Source: Candidatus Bathyarchaeota archaeon
GTDB taxonomy: Archaea; Thermoproteota; Bathyarchaeia; Bathyarchaeales; Bathyarchaeaceae
Reading direction: 5' to 3'
DNA length: 5,918 bases
Assembly: GCA_003662715.1 (NCBI GenBank)
Contig: QMYO01000119.1
Coordinates: 1-5,918 of the forward strand
Positions 5,383-5,918 of the stretch are shown one piece after another. A program made the position numbers and the translations under genes. The notes beneath the pieces were generated by a model that did not search any database, was not told where the DNA came from, and saw only the letters and a program-made list of their open reading frames with translations. The first letter of the stretch is position 1; every line of letters begins with the position of its first letter.

Positions 5383-5406
5383 GCTCCTATTCTGGAGCAA
5401 GTTGAA

Positions 5407-5414
5407 TATAAAAA
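5407..5414 (-). promoter_or_regulatory. TATA box of the zinc-ribbon gene, also T-run after the peptidase gene
   Basis: TTTTTATA (5414-5407 on the minus strand) lies about 26 bases before a predicted start near 5385, giving a leader of about 15 bases. The same bases form the T-run 4 bases after the TGA stop of the peptidase gene, so they may serve both as its terminator and as this promoter. Confidence 0.55.
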
Positions 5415-5418
5415 TAAT

Positions 5419-5918
5419 TCATTTAACTTCTAAAACATAGGAAGCCTCGGTAAGCCTCTCCGCTCCGTCCTCACCCACCAACACCGTGTCCTCTATCCGT
5501 ATGCCTCCAAAGTTAATGATATAAATTCCCGGCTCCACAGTCACCACATTCCCAACCGTCAGCCTATCCTTAGCCTCAGGGTTTAAAGCAGGTGGTTCAT
5601 GAATGTCAAGTCCAACACCATGTCCCAAGCCGTGAACAAAATATTCACCATACCCCTCCTCTTCAATCAACCTTCTAGCAACTGCATCAACATCGCAAGC
5701 CTTAACTCCAGCTTTAACCTTCTGAAATGCTCTGTTCTGTGCCTCTCTCACAATTTTGTGGATTTTCACCTGTCTAGACGATGGTTTTCCAGCAGTCACA
5801 GTTCTTGTCAAGTCAGCCCGGTAATGTTGATGTTTCGCTCCAATGTCAATGACCACTAAGTCTCCTCTCCTTATCGTTCGGTCCGTGCATCCTCCGTGGG
5901 GAAAGGCTGAGCGAGTTC
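5419..5918 (-). CDS. M24 metallopeptidase, Xaa-Pro dipeptidase/aminopeptidase type (partial, N-terminus outside window)
   Basis: The last 165 residues are visible; the frame stays open to the window edge, so the gene starts outside. A GTG at 5856-5854 could be mistaken for a start, but the 20 codons before it encode the conserved SAFPHGG and DRTIRRGDL segments of the family. All five metal ligands of the pita-bread fold are present (numbering from the first visible residue): D24 in VVIDIGA, D35 in ADLTRT, H99 in GLGHGVG, E128 in VEPGIY and E142 in RIEDT. The histidine of FPHGG (residue 7), which contacts substrate, is also seen. These enzymes use two divalent metals to hydrolyse the bond before proline in dipeptides or at peptide N-termini, in the cytoplasm. 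The missing N-terminal half should hold the creatinase-type domain. Dipeptidase and aminopeptidase P cannot be told apart from this part. Confidence 0.93.
   Translation of the reverse strand, partial: TRSAFPHGGCTDRTIRRGDLVVIDIGAKHQHYRADLTRTVTAGKPSSRQVKIHKIVREAQNRAFQKVKAGVKACDVDAVARRLIEEEGYGEYFVHGLGHGVGLDIHEPPALNPEAKDRLTVGNVVTVEPGIYIINFGGIRIEDTVLVGEDGAERLTEASYVLEVK

Noticed and set aside
5167..5400. Minus-strand open frame overlapping the start of the zinc-ribbon gene, and a plus-strand frame at 5599-5859
   Set aside because: Both are out-of-frame shadows of genes with clear membrane or catalytic motifs.
5419..5856. M24 peptidase starting at the GTG at 5856 as a short complete gene
   Set aside because: The 20 codons upstream remain open and encode conserved family residues including FPHGG, so the GTG is internal.

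Overview
The window looks archaeal, probably from a TACK-group (Thermoproteota, possibly Bathyarchaeia-like) genome. The evidence is TATA boxes placed about 26 bases before starts, mostly leaderless or short-leader genes, tRNA genes with encoded CCA, and a tRNA intron with a bulge-helix-bulge splice motif outside the anticodon loop. The lineage is inference; no marker gene in the window fixes it.

Layout. Bases 1-33 are probably the last ten codons of a plus-strand gene. Bases 34-170 hold nothing I can support. On the minus strand, 171-352 is a complete tRNA-Asn(GUU) unit: TATA box, about 20-base leader, a tRNA interrupted by a 23-base intron between positions 8 and 9, and a hairpin plus T-run terminator. 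Upstream of it on the same strand (396-2249) is a 617-residue protein joining a MoxR-type AAA+ ATPase to a C-terminal VWA domain. A divergent intergenic region (2250-2382) leads into a plus-strand tRNA with CAU anticodon (2383-2460). A three-gene ABC-2 type transporter operon follows (2497-4838): ATPase, six-helix permease, and a two-helix membrane protein with a large extracytoplasmic domain. Converging on it from the right are two minus-strand genes: a four-helix membrane protein with a C-terminal zinc ribbon (4893-5369) and the C-terminal catalytic part of an M24 metallopeptidase of the Xaa-Pro dipeptidase type (5419 to the window edge).

How it works together. The ABC genes form a tight operon: 6 bases between the first two genes and a 4-base ATGA overlap between the last two. 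They probably make one export or membrane-remodelling complex of unknown substrate. The other genes look like independent units with their own promoters. No mobile element, CRISPR array or defence cassette is visible.

The most interesting part is the tRNA-Asn precursor. Its splice motif uses the 5' acceptor strand and the D-stem, so it cannot coexist with the mature cloverleaf. The leader carries a second near-copy of the 5' acceptor strand (GCCGCUG versus GCCGCCG) that can pair over 10 bp with the 3' acceptor strand, the discriminator base and two bases of CCA. This suggests a precursor in which the leader holds the 3' strand until splicing is finished.
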